In this document: positions 1-8,215 of the stretch, piece after piece
How positions within the stretch are numbered: the first letter of the stretch is position 1
How the letters are laid out: the number at the start of each line of letters is the position of its first letter
Source: Fictibacillus terranigra
GTDB lineage: Bacteria > Bacillota > Bacilli > Bacillales > Fictibacillaceae
Reading direction: 5' to 3'
DNA length: 64,000 nucleotides
Assembly (NCBI RefSeq): GCF_030412265.1
Contig: NZ_JAUHLN010000001.1
Coordinates: 310,001 to 374,000, forward strand
The notes under the pieces: generated by a model
Database searches by the model: none
Told to the model about the DNA's origin: nothing
Seen by the model: only the letters and a program-made list of their open reading frames with translations
Program-made: the position numbers and the translations under genes

Positions 1-85
1 TTAGTCCTCTGCGTTTTTTTCTGCGCTGCTTTTTCGCTGAACGTCTGTCCATTTCATCAACCTCTTCATTATAGTCATAAGCCAT
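1..85 (-). CDS. N-terminal fragment of a basic protein, cut by window edge
   Basis: Reading leftwards from an ATG at 83-85 the frame stays open to position 1. It gives about 28 residues beginning MAYDYNEEVDEMDRRSAKKQ and continuing with a run of Lys/Arg. An acidic start followed by a strongly basic stretch resembles the cytoplasmic tails of some membrane proteins, including class A penicillin-binding proteins, but that is only a resemblance. No good ribosome binding site precedes the ATG and the frame is also open upstream, so the start is uncertain. Confidence 0.3.
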   Translation of the reverse strand, partial: MAYDYNEEVDEMDRRSAKKQRRKKRRGL

Positions 86-262
86 TAATAATCTTATTAA
101 TCGTTGCAATATCTTTTTTAATATAACAGAAAATGACAGGTTTGGTGAAAATATTTTTAAATTTACACATTCCTTATGACGGTTGCAGACCAACGATGGG
201 AACGATTCCTTCAATTTACATGTTTATACAAATCCCGCGCATCATTTGTCAATTATTTTCAG

Positions 263-291
263 TGTAAACCGAACGTATATTCGCATATAAT
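263..291 (+). promoter_or_regulatory. Promoter with LexA/DinR-type SOS box for the YolD-like gene
   Basis: CGAACGTATATTCG at 270-283 matches the B. subtilis LexA (DinR) palindrome CGAAC-N4-GTTCG at all but one position. A perfect -10 TATAAT lies at 286-291 and a weak -35 (TGTAAA) at 263-268 with 17-bp spacing, so the box sits between the promoter elements where LexA would block polymerase. SOS control fits the YolD family, which often accompanies Y-family polymerases. Regulation is inferred from the site alone. Confidence 0.6.
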
Positions 292-312
292 AGGATAAGG
301 CAGGTGAAGAAT

Positions 313-642
313 ATGCTTCGTGACCGCGGAAAGATGAAATGGCAAGGGATGTTTATGCCCGAGCATATGAAGGGCTTAAGGGAGTTTGACTGGGATCATA
401 AAAAGAAGACAAAACCGGAACTGGATGAGCAGCAATACGAGCTGATGGAACAAACCATCTGCGAGGCGATGGCCGAAAATTTGGATCTGTGTATGACCAT
501 TTTTGGAAGTGGGGACTTTCATTTGCTGATCGGGAAGGTGCATTATGCAGATCGGTATAAAAAAGAGCTGCGCGTCGTCGATTTCCACCATGAGGTCCAT
601 CGAGTGAAGATCGCTGATCTGGTGGATGTAAAAATAAGATAA
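313..642 (+). CDS. YolD-like family protein
   Basis: A 109-residue protein opening MLRDRGKMKWQGMFMPEHMK, the hallmark start of the YolD-like family (PF08863; pattern LRDRG-KW-MMLPEH). The rest is the short beta-rich domain of that family. YolD proteins usually sit beside UvrX/UmuC-type Y-family polymerase genes and are damage-inducible; no polymerase gene is visible here. ATG 313 is preferred over the in-frame GTG at 304 because AGGTG lies just upstream of the ATG. The upstream LexA-type box supports SOS expression. A bidirectional hairpin follows. Confidence 0.85.
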   Translation: MLRDRGKMKWQGMFMPEHMKGLREFDWDHKKKTKPELDEQQYELMEQTICEAMAENLDLCMTIFGSGDFHLLIGKVHYADRYKKELRVVDFHHEVHRVKIADLVDVKIR

Positions 643-670
643 AAGGACCCCCTGGGAGGGATCCTTTTAT
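641..670. terminator. Bidirectional hairpin terminator
   Basis: AAAAGGA and TCCTTTT arms with C/G-rich inner pairs, then a T-run, lie between the converging YolD-like gene and the S8 protease gene. It can serve both strands. Confidence 0.75.
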
Positions 671-677
671 TTTACTT

Positions 678-2108
678 TTATTTCGTTAATGCATTATAGA
701 TGTTGGCTTCTCCAGACCCGAATAGCGGATCTTGTCCCACTTTTCCAAGATCGACAGCTGTCTGGCGCAGCTTCGCCTGAACTTGAGCCGGTGAATATTC
801 AGGATGCTGTGATTTGATGACCGCTGCGATACCGGCTACTTTTGGTGCAGCCATGGAAGTACCGTGAAGAAGGGCATAACCCTGTAAGTTTCCTGTTACA
901 TACGGTGCCAGGTAGGTTGGCCAAGTTGAGAATGCACGGTACATAAAGTCACGCTTATTAAGATAGTCTCCTTTTGGATCTTGGCGATACAGGGCATCGT
1001 ATGCCGGGCCGTTGTCACCGCCAGGTCCAGCCACGTCGATCACGCTGCCATAGTTGGAATAGAACGCGATTTTGTCATTAGACCACTTGTTGGAAGATGA
1101 AACGGTTACGACTCCAGGAACTTGGGCAGGTGCCACACGGGAAGGCCCCTTAATATCCAATCCATACGTTTCCTTCCAGTAAGTTTGCATGTCATGAATG
1201 TCATTCAAGTTGCGGGAGTCATTGCCGGAAGAAACGACAACCGTCACACCTTTTTTCGCAGCATACTGCATGGCACGGTGATAAGCCACCATGGAAGCGG
1301 AATCGCCTTTTTCACCAAGGTTGTTCGCCATCCAGCGCCATCCGCCAAGGCTCATGTTGATGACCTCAACTCCATCGTTCGCTGCAGAAACGATCGCATC
1401 GGTAATCCATGATTGCTGTGCACCGCCTGTCGCACCGAAAACCCGGTACGAGCGTACGGTTAAGTTCGGGCCAACGCCGTATACTTTACCGTTTCCGGCA
1501 ATGGAACCGGCTACGTGTGTTCCATGGCCGTTTTTGTCCCAGGCATCCTTCGTGCCAGGCACAAATGTTTTACTGCCGGCAAGATCGGCATTCGCTTTTA
1601 GATCTGGGTGATCAAAGTCCATTCCAGTATCGATGATCCCTACGACCGTATCATGGTTACCTTTGTTGATGCCATAGGATTTGAACTCGTTAGTGACTCG
1701 TTTGATATCCCACTGAAGGTCATGATAGTTTTGGTTCGGATCGTTCCAGTCAGGCTGCGGAATGGATGTGATTGGCTGACCGTCAGCAGGATTCGGATCG
1801 TCTTCCAAATAGACTTCCAACTCTTTGTCCGCAGCTTGTATGTTTGTATCTGCTTTAACTTTTGCAAGGAAATCTGGGGAGGCAGATTTGGCTTCTACAA
1901 CGCCAATTTCCTCAACGACTCGTTCCACAGAGCCGCCTGCCTGTTCGATTTCTGCAGACAGGTTAGAAGGGACTTTCCCTTTATATGTAAGAAGATAATG
2001 GACAGGTGAGGATGACTCCTCAGCACTGGCGGGCTGGGCAATCATACTCGAAAACAGTGAGAATGACAGGGCGGAACACATTGAAAGTACAGCAAGCTTT
2101 TTTTTCAT
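678..2108 (-). CDS. Secreted subtilisin-like serine protease (peptidase family S8)
   Basis: A 476-residue exoprotease. A Sec signal peptide (KKK then a hydrophobic stretch ending AQPASA at about residue 29) is followed by a propeptide of about 100 residues, then the S8 catalytic domain. The triad is readable: Asp160 in VVGIIDTGMDF, His195 in NGHGTHVAGS and Ser418 in HGTSMAAPKVAG. It is expected to be exported and to mature by removing its own propeptide, as in the family. It stands alone with its own terminator. The stretch encoding V-P-G-T at residues 183-186 carries the core GTGCCTGGCAC seen in the dispersed palindromes nearby, either by chance or as a trace of an old insertion. Confidence 0.93.
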   Translation of the reverse strand: MKKKLAVLSMCSALSFSLFSSMIAQPASAEESSSPVHYLLTYKGKVPSNLSAEIEQAGGSVERVVEEIGVVEAKSASPDFLAKVKADTNIQAADKELEVYLEDDPNPADGQPITSIPQPDWNDPNQNYHDLQWDIKRVTNEFKSYGINKGNHDTVVGIIDTGMDFDHPDLKANADLAGSKTFVPGTKDAWDKNGHGTHVAGSIAGNGKVYGVGPNLTVRSYRVFGATGGAQQSWITDAIVSAANDGVEVINMSLGGWRWMANNLGEKGDSASMVAYHRAMQYAAKKGVTVVVSSGNDSRNLNDIHDMQTYWKETYGLDIKGPSRVAPAQVPGVVTVSSSNKWSNDKIAFYSNYGSVIDVAGPGGDNGPAYDALYRQDPKGDYLNKRDFMYRAFSTWPTYLAPYVTGNLQGYALLHGTSMAAPKVAGIAAVIKSQHPEYSPAQVQAKLRQTAVDLGKVGQDPLFGSGEANIYNALTK

Positions 2109-2234
2109 ATTACTTTCCCCTTTTCATCAATAATAGACTGCAAATATTAATCTATCAGAAAATATCTGAATATTATGTCGAATTACTTTGTAATAAAAAA
2201 TTTTATTTCGACAATAAGTGGTGCCACCATAAGT

Positions 2235-2285
2235 GGTGCCAGGCACCGCTCTTTGACATATGTCAAAAGCGGGGTGCCTGGCACC
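2235..2285. repeat. GGTGCC double-palindrome element, TTTGACA spacer type
   Basis: GGTGCCAGGCACC at 2235-2247 and GGTGCCTGGCACC at 2273-2285 are mutually inverted and each nearly self-palindromic. The spacer contains the palindrome TTTGACATATGTCAAA (2252-2267). It lies 5 bp past the stop of the SleB-like gene and upstream of the protease gene. The whole unit can fold into one long hairpin, or three small ones. Confidence 0.9.
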
Positions 2286-2290
2286 AATAA

Positions 2291-2908
2291 TTATTTAGCG
2301 AATAGATGATTGCCGATGCGGGTGACGCTTTTTCTCGAGAATATCCAGCTGTCCGTAGCAAGGTTAGGATTATAATAGAAAATCGAACCGTGTGTAGGAT
2401 CCCAGCCTTTCATGGCGTCGATGACGGCTCGGTAGGAAGTGGAGCCTGGATAAAGGTCATATTGTCCGTCATGAACAGCAGTGAAGGCATGAGTCTGATG
2501 GATCACAGCGTGAGCATTCTTCGGGAAGCGGGAGTCATCCAGACGATTGAGGATAACAGCAGCAACTGCGACTTTTCCGATGTAGGACTCACCGCGTGCT
2601 TCTCCGTGAACCACTCTGGCCATTACTTCAACATCATTTAATTTTCCAAATGTACGCGGTCCCGCAATACCGTCAGGGACAAGTCCGGTAGCCAGCTGAA
2701 AATTAGCAACCGCATATTTTGTGAGAGGTCCATAATAGCCGGTAACAGGTCCGTGAAAGTATCCTGCACTTTTCATGCGGTTTTGCAGAGCGGTTACTTT
2801 ATGTCCTGTACTTCCCTTTACCAGCGTTTGTGCGTACGATAACCCTGGTGCTGCAACTAGCGTAAACCCCGTTACAAAAAGAATCAGCATTTTTTTTACC
2901 ATCTTCAT
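2291..2908 (-). CDS. SleB/CwlJ-type cell wall (spore cortex) hydrolase
   Basis: About 205 residues: a signal peptide (to LSYAQT, near residue 28), a peptidoglycan-binding repeat (GSTGHKVTALQNRMKSAGYF through GPRTFGKLND, about 30-92), then a Hydrolase_2 domain starting EVMARVVHGEARGESYIGKV and running to the end. The Glu in HGEARGE is the presumed lytic transglycosylase catalytic residue of SleB. Such enzymes cut spore cortex peptidoglycan during germination, or vegetative wall for the YkvT/CwlJ-like members. ATG 2908 has GAGAGGTG upstream; a TTG codon at 2911 is also in frame. No ypeB partner is adjacent, so a role distinct from classical SleB is possible. Confidence 0.9.
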   Translation of the reverse strand: MKMVKKMLILFVTGFTLVAAPGLSYAQTLVKGSTGHKVTALQNRMKSAGYFHGPVTGYYGPLTKYAVANFQLATGLVPDGIAGPRTFGKLNDVEVMARVVHGEARGESYIGKVAVAAVILNRLDDSRFPKNAHAVIHQTHAFTAVHDGQYDLYPGSTSYRAVIDAMKGWDPTHGSIFYYNPNLATDSWIFSRKSVTRIGNHLFAK

Positions 2909-3021
2909 CAAAATACATCACCTCTCGCTATTTTTTTGACTACTATTTTACAATAACAAACAAATGAAAAAGTATTATCCAACAATGGATTTATTTTATA
3001 GTGAGCTAGAAGTATGTATTT

Positions 3022-3040
3022 AACGGTGCCAGGCACCGTT
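3022..3040. terminator. Hairpin built on a GGTGCC palindrome half-element
   Basis: AACGGTGCCAGGCACCGTT at 3022-3040 is a perfect inverted repeat directly after the stop of the dehydrogenase gene on the minus strand. It is a single-arm copy of the dispersed GGTGCCAGGCACC sequence that may now act as a terminator, though its T-run is poor. Confidence 0.5.
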
Positions 3041-3041
3041 A

Positions 3042-4025
3042 TTAAATCTTTATCCCGCTTTTTAGTTCTTGGACGATGTTTGGCGGTTGTTTTCCAGTTA
3101 CGGCAGCGACTAGGTTCTTGGCAGCGAGCATTGCCATATCGAATCTTGTCTGGTAAGTGGCTGAACCGATATGAGGCAGGGTCACCACGTTTGGAAGCTT
3201 CAACAACGGGTTGTCAGGTGAGACGGGTTCCTGATCAAATACGTCGAGGCCGGCGGCCAGGATCTTTTGGTTTTGCAATGCTTGAATCAAGGCATTTTCA
3301 TCGACCGTCTGGCCGCGGGAGGTGTTAATGAAGATGGCGGAATTTTTCATGAGAGCGAACTGCTCTTTGCCTATCAGGTGCTTGGTCCCCTCTGTAAAAG
3401 GAACCATTAACAGTACAAAGTCTGAGGTTTGCAGGAGTTCCTCCATTGAGACATAATCAGCATCCAATAATTTTTCTGATTCAGGTTTCCTGTGCCGGTT
3501 ATGATACTGAATAGTCATGTTAAAGCCGAATTTTGCACGGCGCCCGATGGCCTCGCCGATCCTTCCCATACCAATGATGCCTAACGTTTTTCCGTGGACG
3601 TCGACGCCGAAAAGCGGCTCATCATCCTGATCCTCCCATTTTCCGTCCTTCACCAGCTTGTCGAGCTCAGGAATTCGGCGCGCTGTGGACAGTATTAAAG
3701 CAAGGGCCAGATCGGCCACCGTTTCATTGAGAACATCAGGGGTATTCGTCCCGATGATGTTCCTTCTTTTCATGGCATCAAGGTCGAAATTGTTATAGCC
3801 GACGGAAATATTACTGACCGCCTTTAGATTTGGGGCATGATCCAGCAGTTCATCATCAATCTTTTCCCCGGTAATAAGCAGGCCTTCTGCATCTTTAAGC
3901 CTCTCTAAAAGTTCATTTCTAGTAATGGGTGACGCACCGGTCCATTTTTCGCAGGTGCAATGATCAGCGATATAAGCTTCCACCTCGGAAGGTATAGGAC
4001 GTGCAATAAAAACTTTTGGTTTCAA
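3042..4025 (-). CDS. D-isomer-specific 2-hydroxyacid dehydrogenase
   Basis: A 327-residue NAD(P)-dependent enzyme that interconverts 2-keto and D-2-hydroxy acids. The nucleotide-binding motif is GIIGMGRIGEAIG (about 148-160). The catalytic set is visible as Arg in INTSRGQTVDE, Glu in DVFDQEP and His in LPHIGSAT, all in order near the C-terminus. Length and motifs fit the glyoxylate/hydroxypyruvate/2-ketogluconate reductase group. It starts 12 bp after the MFS transporter reading frame, so they form one unit. Import of a sugar acid followed by reduction of a 2-keto acid is a reasonable joint role; the substrate is not proven. Confidence 0.88.
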   Translation of the reverse strand: MKPKVFIARPIPSEVEAYIADHCTCEKWTGASPITRNELLERLKDAEGLLITGEKIDDELLDHAPNLKAVSNISVGYNNFDLDAMKRRNIIGTNTPDVLNETVADLALALILSTARRIPELDKLVKDGKWEDQDDEPLFGVDVHGKTLGIIGMGRIGEAIGRRAKFGFNMTIQYHNRHRKPESEKLLDADYVSMEELLQTSDFVLLMVPFTEGTKHLIGKEQFALMKNSAIFINTSRGQTVDENALIQALQNQKILAAGLDVFDQEPVSPDNPLLKLPNVVTLPHIGSATYQTRFDMAMLAAKNLVAAVTGKQPPNIVQELKSGIKI

Positions 4026-4037
4026 TTTGACAGCCCC

Positions 4038-5335
4038 CTATTCTTGAATTGGATTCTTGACGATAAACCAATAGCAGAGTGCAGCGCAGCCGGCGATCAA
4101 ACCTCCGGAGATAAACGCCAAGGAGTAAGAACCTGTCGCATCCACAATCATTCCAGCTATGACAGGGGAAAAGGCTCCTCCAAAATAGCCGCCGAAATTT
4201 TGAATGGCGCCAACTGAAGCCACCATGGAAGGCGGTGCGATATCACCGGCAAGCGCCCAGGCACTTCCGGTCATCGCCGAAATAAAGCACAGGGCGAGCG
4301 TCAATAATGTGAGCGTCGCCGTAAGGCTAGACACGAAAGGTACCGCACAAACGACAATGGCAGCAGAGATGGCGCTGATCCCTATAAGTGCACGCTTTGC
4401 TTTAATAGGTGTAGTAATTTCTTTATCCACGAGCTTTTTCGTAAGGTATCCGCCAAAAATGTTTCCGAAGATTCCTCCAAGCCATGGAATACCTGCGTAA
4501 ATACCCAGTTCTTTTAAAGAAACATGATGAACATTGGTCAAAAATAGCGGTAGGAAAACCAGGAAGATATTCCAGATCCAAATCGTACAGAAAAAGCCAA
4601 GAATCATGCCCCATACACTGCGATACTTAAATAATTGTCTCCATTTAATGTTCGACGCTTGAATGTTTTGTTCCGAGCCGGCTCCATCGACTTGATGTAT
4701 TCCAGCTCCGCCTCGGTAAGCTTGCGGCTTTTGTCCGGGTTTTTATAAAAGATGAAAAAGCCGATGGCAAAAATGATACCGATCGCACCCGTGATATAAA
4801 AGAGGGCTCTCCAGCCAAACGTTACCATGATGAAAACGAGCAGAGGCGGCGCGATAGCCGGGCCCCATTTGGAAGAGGAGTCCCAAATGCCGGTGGCCAG
4901 CCCCCGTTCCTTTTTCGGAAACCAATAGGAAGTGATCTTGGCCATCGTCGGAAAACAGGGAGCTTCACCGACACCGAGCAAAACCCGTGCGGCAATAAAG
5001 GAAGACATCTTATTAACAGCACCAGTCAGCATGGTAGCACCGCTCCACCAAATCAATGCGATCGTATAAACTTTTCTTGTCCCGAAACGGTCAATCAGCC
5101 ATCCGGATGGCAGCTGCATTAGCGCATAACTCCAGGAAAACACCGTGCCCAGCAATCCAATATCTGTGGCAGTGAGCCCGAGTTCTTTCATCATTTCCGG
5201 AGCAGCGATGGAAAGGTTAGCGCGATCAAGGTAGTTAATAATTCCTCCAATCAATAACCAAATAACAACCGTCCACCGAAACTTCCTTGCGAAATTAACC
5301 GGTTTTGCTTGCTTCGTCTCAAGTCTTGCTTCCAT
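4038..5335 (-). pseudogene. MFS sugar-acid transporter (ACS family type), interrupted by a frameshift
   Basis: The start is ATG 5335 (MEARLETKQAKPVN) with AAGGAGG upstream. The first frame encodes transmembrane segments with FSWSYALMQLPSGWLIDRFGTRKVY, typical of anion:cation symporters such as glucarate or galactonate carriers. It runs into an unrelated 20-residue tail. Near 4680 (GAGCCGGCTCGG on the coding strand) homology jumps to the next frame, which reads through GSEQNIQASNIKWRQLFKYR into VWGMILGFF and on to a normal C-terminus at 4038. One missing base explains it. Without it the protein would be about 430 residues, a normal MFS length. It may be a true lesion or a sequencing error. It is followed by the dehydrogenase gene. 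Confidence 0.85.
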
Positions 5336-5371
5336 TACCCAATCCCTCCTTGTTTTTATAAAACGCCTGGT

Positions 5372-5385
5372 TGGCAGCGCTTTCA
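5372..5385 (-). promoter_or_regulatory. Candidate cre (CcpA) site before the MFS gene
   Basis: On the minus strand TGAAAGCGCTGCCA agrees with the catabolite-responsive element pattern TGNNANCGNNNNCA. It lies 37-50 bp upstream of the MFS start, a position that suggests glucose repression of the uptake/dehydrogenase pair. Confidence 0.55.
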
Positions 5386-5440
5386 AAATTGGAAAATTAG
5401 CGGTAAGACTGGCTTTTATGTATTCACAAAGAGGTAAATT

Positions 5441-5457
5441 GTTTTATAATATAAAAC
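5441..5457. promoter_or_regulatory. 17-bp perfect palindrome, candidate operator
   Basis: GTTTTATAATATAAAAC is a perfect inverted repeat between a possible promoter (TTGACA at 5538-5543 and TAAGAT at 5515-5520 on the minus strand) and the MFS start. Its form suits a GntR-type dimer, but no such regulator gene is adjacent. Confidence 0.4.
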
Positions 5458-5587
5458 ACAGTTTTCATATAACGGCATAAAAATAAACAGATAATTCTAT
5501 CTATTCTGTCAGTAATCTTATTATGCGCTGAGGAACTTGTCAATAGGGAGAAAGTTTTGCAATGAAAGTTTTGTGGCGAACAGATCA

Positions 5588-5631
5588 GTGTGCCGCTTTT
5601 TGACAATAGTCAAAAGCCGGTGCCTGGCACC
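5588..5631. repeat. Degenerate GGTGCC double-palindrome element, TTTGACA spacer type
   Basis: The right arm GGTGCCTGGCACC (5619-5631) is intact and the left arm is worn. The spacer keeps the CTTTTTGACAATAGTCAAAAG palindrome core. It lies just upstream of the rbs promoter. Confidence 0.75.
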
Positions 5632-5646
5632 AAAAAATAATTCCCT

Positions 5647-5740
5647 TTGACATTTCAAAAAGAGGGGATTATACTGTGTGTAACCGGTTACATATTGTAA
5701 GACGGATTTTTTTACAGTGTATGTGTAACCGGTTACACAT
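5647..5740 (+). promoter_or_regulatory. rbs operon promoter with two RbsR-type operators
   Basis: TTGACA (5647-5652), 17 bp, TATACT (5670-5675) is a near-consensus SigA promoter. TGTAACCGGTTACA at 5679-5692 covers the expected transcription start. A second palindrome, ATGTGTAACCGGTTACACAT, lies at 5721-5740. The CCGG-centred symmetry is typical of LacI-family operators, and the centres are 45 bp apart, so DNA looping or double occupancy by RbsR is possible. That RbsR binds here is inferred from position. Confidence 0.85.
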
Positions 5741-5784
5741 ACAAAACATAACTCACCAAATAGCGTTTATCGGAGTGTTTGATT

Positions 5785-6768
5785 ATGGCGACGATTAAAG
5801 ACGTGGCAAAGCAGGCGGGTGTTTCTGTTGCGACGGTGTCCAGGGTGCTGAACAGCAACGGATACGTCAATGAAGATACAAAGAAAAAGGTGGAGGAAGC
5901 GATTGATCGGCTGAACTACAAGCCGAACGCCGTGGCCCGCAGTCTCTACAAGAAAACGTCAAAGACCATCGGCCTGATGGTACCGGATATCGTGAACCCC
6001 TTTTTCCCGGAGCTGGCAAGGGCGGTTGAAGACACGGCCCACAAGCTTGGTTATAACGTCGTTTTCTGCAATACCGATGAAAACGTGGAAAAAGAAGAGC
6101 ATTACCTTGAGATCCTGCTTCAGAAATATGTAGACGGCCTCATTGTTGCATCCAATACACTGACTGCCGAAAAAGTGAGACAGCTGAACATACCGGTCGT
6201 AAGCATCGACCGTAAAATCAATGCTGACATTCCGACTGTGGTTGTAAAAAATAAGAGCGGCGCACGAAAAGCGACGGGTTTCCTATTAGAAATGGGATGT
6301 AAACGAATCGCGCATCTCAGCGGACCGGAGCATATTGATAACGCGATGGAGCGCCGTACCGGTTATCTGGAAGAAGTGGGGAGTGAACCGTGGTTCGACA
6401 GCAGCTATATCGAAGACGGCAACTATGATATGAAGACAGCGATTAACGCTACGCTTCAACTGCTCGGCCGCCATCCTGAGATCGATGGAATCTTTGCCGG
6501 AAACGATGTGATGGCCATCGGTGCAATCAAAGCGGCCCACAAGTTCGGAAAAAAGGTTCCCGAAGATTTGGCCATCATTGGCTTCGATGGAATCTCATTG
6601 GCTGAGGCTACAACGCCAGAACTGACCACAGTAGGCCAGCCGATCTACGATATGGGAACAATCGTCGCGGATCTTCTTGTCAAACTGATCGAGAAAAAAG
6701 CAGTTGAAAATACCTTCTTTGAGTTCGATGTAGAACTGATCGAACGGGAATCAACGAGGAAGGTGTAA
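5785..6768 (+). CDS. rbsR: Ribose operon repressor RbsR (LacI family)
   Basis: A 327-residue LacI/GalR regulator. The N-terminal HTH is MATIKDVAKQAGVSVATVSRVLN with the hinge helix KPNAVARSL near residues 48-56, followed by a periplasmic-binding-like domain beginning TIGLMVPDIVNPFFPEL. ATG 5785 is chosen over the in-frame TTG at 5779 because of the CGGAGTG site and family start. First gene of rbsRKDACB, the B. subtilis order. It probably represses the operon by binding the two TGTAACCGGTTACA sites upstream; ribose or a phosphorylated form would release it. Confidence 0.93.
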   Translation: MATIKDVAKQAGVSVATVSRVLNSNGYVNEDTKKKVEEAIDRLNYKPNAVARSLYKKTSKTIGLMVPDIVNPFFPELARAVEDTAHKLGYNVVFCNTDENVEKEEHYLEILLQKYVDGLIVASNTLTAEKVRQLNIPVVSIDRKINADIPTVVVKNKSGARKATGFLLEMGCKRIAHLSGPEHIDNAMERRTGYLEEVGSEPWFDSSYIEDGNYDMKTAINATLQLLGRHPEIDGIFAGNDVMAIGAIKAAHKFGKKVPEDLAIIGFDGISLAEATTPELTTVGQPIYDMGTIVADLLVKLIEKKAVENTFFEFDVELIERESTRKV

Positions 6769-6790
6769 GGGTTTTGGTGCCTAAGTTTTT

Positions 6791-6840
6791 GGTGCCAGGC
6801 ACCGCAATTACACACTTGTGTAACGCCGGTGCCTGGCACC
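6791..6840. repeat. GGTGCC double-palindrome element, TTACACA spacer type
   Basis: Arms GGTGCCAGGCACC (6791-6803) and GGTGCCTGGCACC (6828-6840) enclose GCAATTACACACTTGTGTAA plus a few bases; the spacer itself is a TTACACA/TGTGTAA palindrome. Total length is 50 bp. It sits inside the operon between rbsR and rbsK. Confidence 0.92.
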
Positions 6841-6882
6841 GAAAAGGCACGAGAACGAAATCGACAAAAAGGAGGGCTCGCG

Positions 6883-7761
6883 ATGGCAGCTAAGATTACG
6901 GTAGTGGGAAGCATTAATATGGATCTGGTGACGATTTCGAACAAAGTTCCGAAGATGGGGGAGACGCTTCTCGGACAGGAGTTTAAAACGATTCCCGGCG
7001 GAAAAGGGGCGAACCAGGCAGTAGCTGCCGCAAGACTGGGAGCGGATGTCCGCATGGTAGGCTGTGTTGGAGATGATGTTTTTGGCTCCGAGCTCAAGGA
7101 TCATTTAAACAAGCAGGGAGTGGACGTAACTGACGTAGAGCAGGTCCCTGGCTCCACCGGAACAGCGACCATCCTTGTATCGGAAGGAGACAACAGCATC
7201 ATCGTTGTACCGGCGGCCAACCATCAAGTAACCCCTGAATTTGTGGAGAAAAAGCGGGATGCGATTGCCGGAAGTGATTTTCTCCTCGTTCAGCTGGAGA
7301 TTCCGCTGGAAAGTGTTCAGAAAGCAGTGAGCATCGCCAAGGAAAACGGTGTTAAAGTAGTCCTCAACCCTGCTCCTATTCAGGGGTTGTCTGAAGAACT
7401 CCTATCGCAAGCCGACTACATCACACCGAATGAACACGAACTCGAATTGCTGCTGAAAGGGCGGGATGAACAGTTCATCAAGGAAAAGGTCATCGTAACG
7501 AAGGGCTCAAAGGGCCTAACTTTTTATAAAGATGGAGAAGAGATCAACGTCCGTTCATACAAGGTCGACGTTATCGATACGACAGGTGCGGGTGATTCCT
7601 TTAACGGCGGTCTTGCGGTCGGACTAGGCCAGGGGCTGTCCCTGAAAGCTGCCTGTAAATTTGGCAACGCGGTTGCTGCCCTCTCGACGACAAAGCTCGG
7701 GGCGCAGAACGGAATGCCTACGAAAGCGGAAGTTGAGCAGTTCATCGCGGTTAACGGCTGA
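6883..7761 (+). CDS. rbsK: Ribokinase
   Basis: A 292-residue PfkB-family kinase that phosphorylates D-ribose to ribose 5-phosphate with ATP in the cytoplasm. The first signature is [16 protein letters not shown] (about 39-54). The second, [15 protein letters not shown], is near residues 232-246 and carries the catalytic Asp and anion hole. ATG 6883 follows AAAAAGGAGGG; an open upstream extension runs into the palindromic element and is not used. It is fed by the RbsABC importer and RbsD encoded downstream. Confidence 0.95.
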   Translation: MAAKITVVGSINMDLVTISNKVPKMGETLLGQEFKTIPGGKGANQAVAAARLGADVRMVGCVGDDVFGSELKDHLNKQGVDVTDVEQVPGSTGTATILVSEGDNSIIVVPAANHQVTPEFVEKKRDAIAGSDFLLVQLEIPLESVQKAVSIAKENGVKVVLNPAPIQGLSEELLSQADYITPNEHELELLLKGRDEQFIKEKVIVTKGSKGLTFYKDGEEINVRSYKVDVIDTTGAGDSFNGGLAVGLGQGLSLKAACKFGNAVAALSTTKLGAQNGMPTKAEVEQFIAVNG

Positions 7762-7822
7762 TCCACTAATTACTCCCGTTCAAATCGATGCAAGAAAACA
7801 CCATGAGAAAGGAGTGATGCAG

Positions 7823-8215
7823 ATGAAAAAACAAGGCATACTGAACAGCGAGATCGCTTCGGTTCTCGCGCGAATGGGCCACACAGATACGATCGTCATC
7901 GCCGACTGCGGCTTACCGATCCCGGATAATGTTAAACGAATCGACATCGCCCTGACGATCGGGACACCCGGTTTCCTGGAAACATTGCAGGCAGTCGCGG
8001 ATGACATGAAGGTTGAGAAGGTGACACTGGCGCAGGAGCTGGAGGAGAACGAGGCGTATCTCAAAAAAGTTCTGGACACGGTGCCAGGCACCGCGCAGGA
8101 GATCGTGCCTCATGAAGTATTCAAAGACTTAACGAAGAATGCGAAGGCGGTCATCCGCACAGGTGAAACGACACCTTATGCCAACATCATTTTACATTCG
8201 GGGGTGATTTTCTAA
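7823..8215 (+). CDS. rbsD: D-ribose pyranase, with a VPGT insertion from a palindrome element
   Basis: A 130-residue RbsD/FucU-family enzyme that speeds conversion of beta-pyranose to beta-furanose forms of ribose, supplying ribokinase. It opens [22 protein letters not shown] and ends with the conserved [31 protein letters not shown] precedes ATG 7823. At 8080-8092 the frame contains GGTGCCAGGCACC, encoding the V-P-G-T of [10 protein letters not shown], in the stretch before the conserved HEVFKDLTK block. From memory of the B. subtilis homologue this stretch looks about three residues longer here. The stop overlaps the rbsA start as TAATG. Confidence 0.93.
   Translation: MKKQGILNSEIASVLARMGHTDTIVIADCGLPIPDNVKRIDIALTIGTPGFLETLQAVADDMKVEKVTLAQELEENEAYLKKVLDTVPGTAQEIVPHEVFKDLTKNAKAVIRTGETTPYANIILHSGVIF
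8080..8092 (+). repeat. GGTGCCAGGCACC half-element inside rbsD
   Basis: A single intact arm of the dispersed palindrome lies in frame within rbsD and codes for V-P-G-T. It is the only perfect 13-bp copy in a coding region in this window; a shorter core occurs in the protease gene at 1552-1562. Confidence 0.85.

Noticed and set aside
2291-2911. Cortex hydrolase as classical sleB
   Set aside because: Domain order fits, but the ypeB partner is missing and several paralogues share this layout, so no gene symbol is given.
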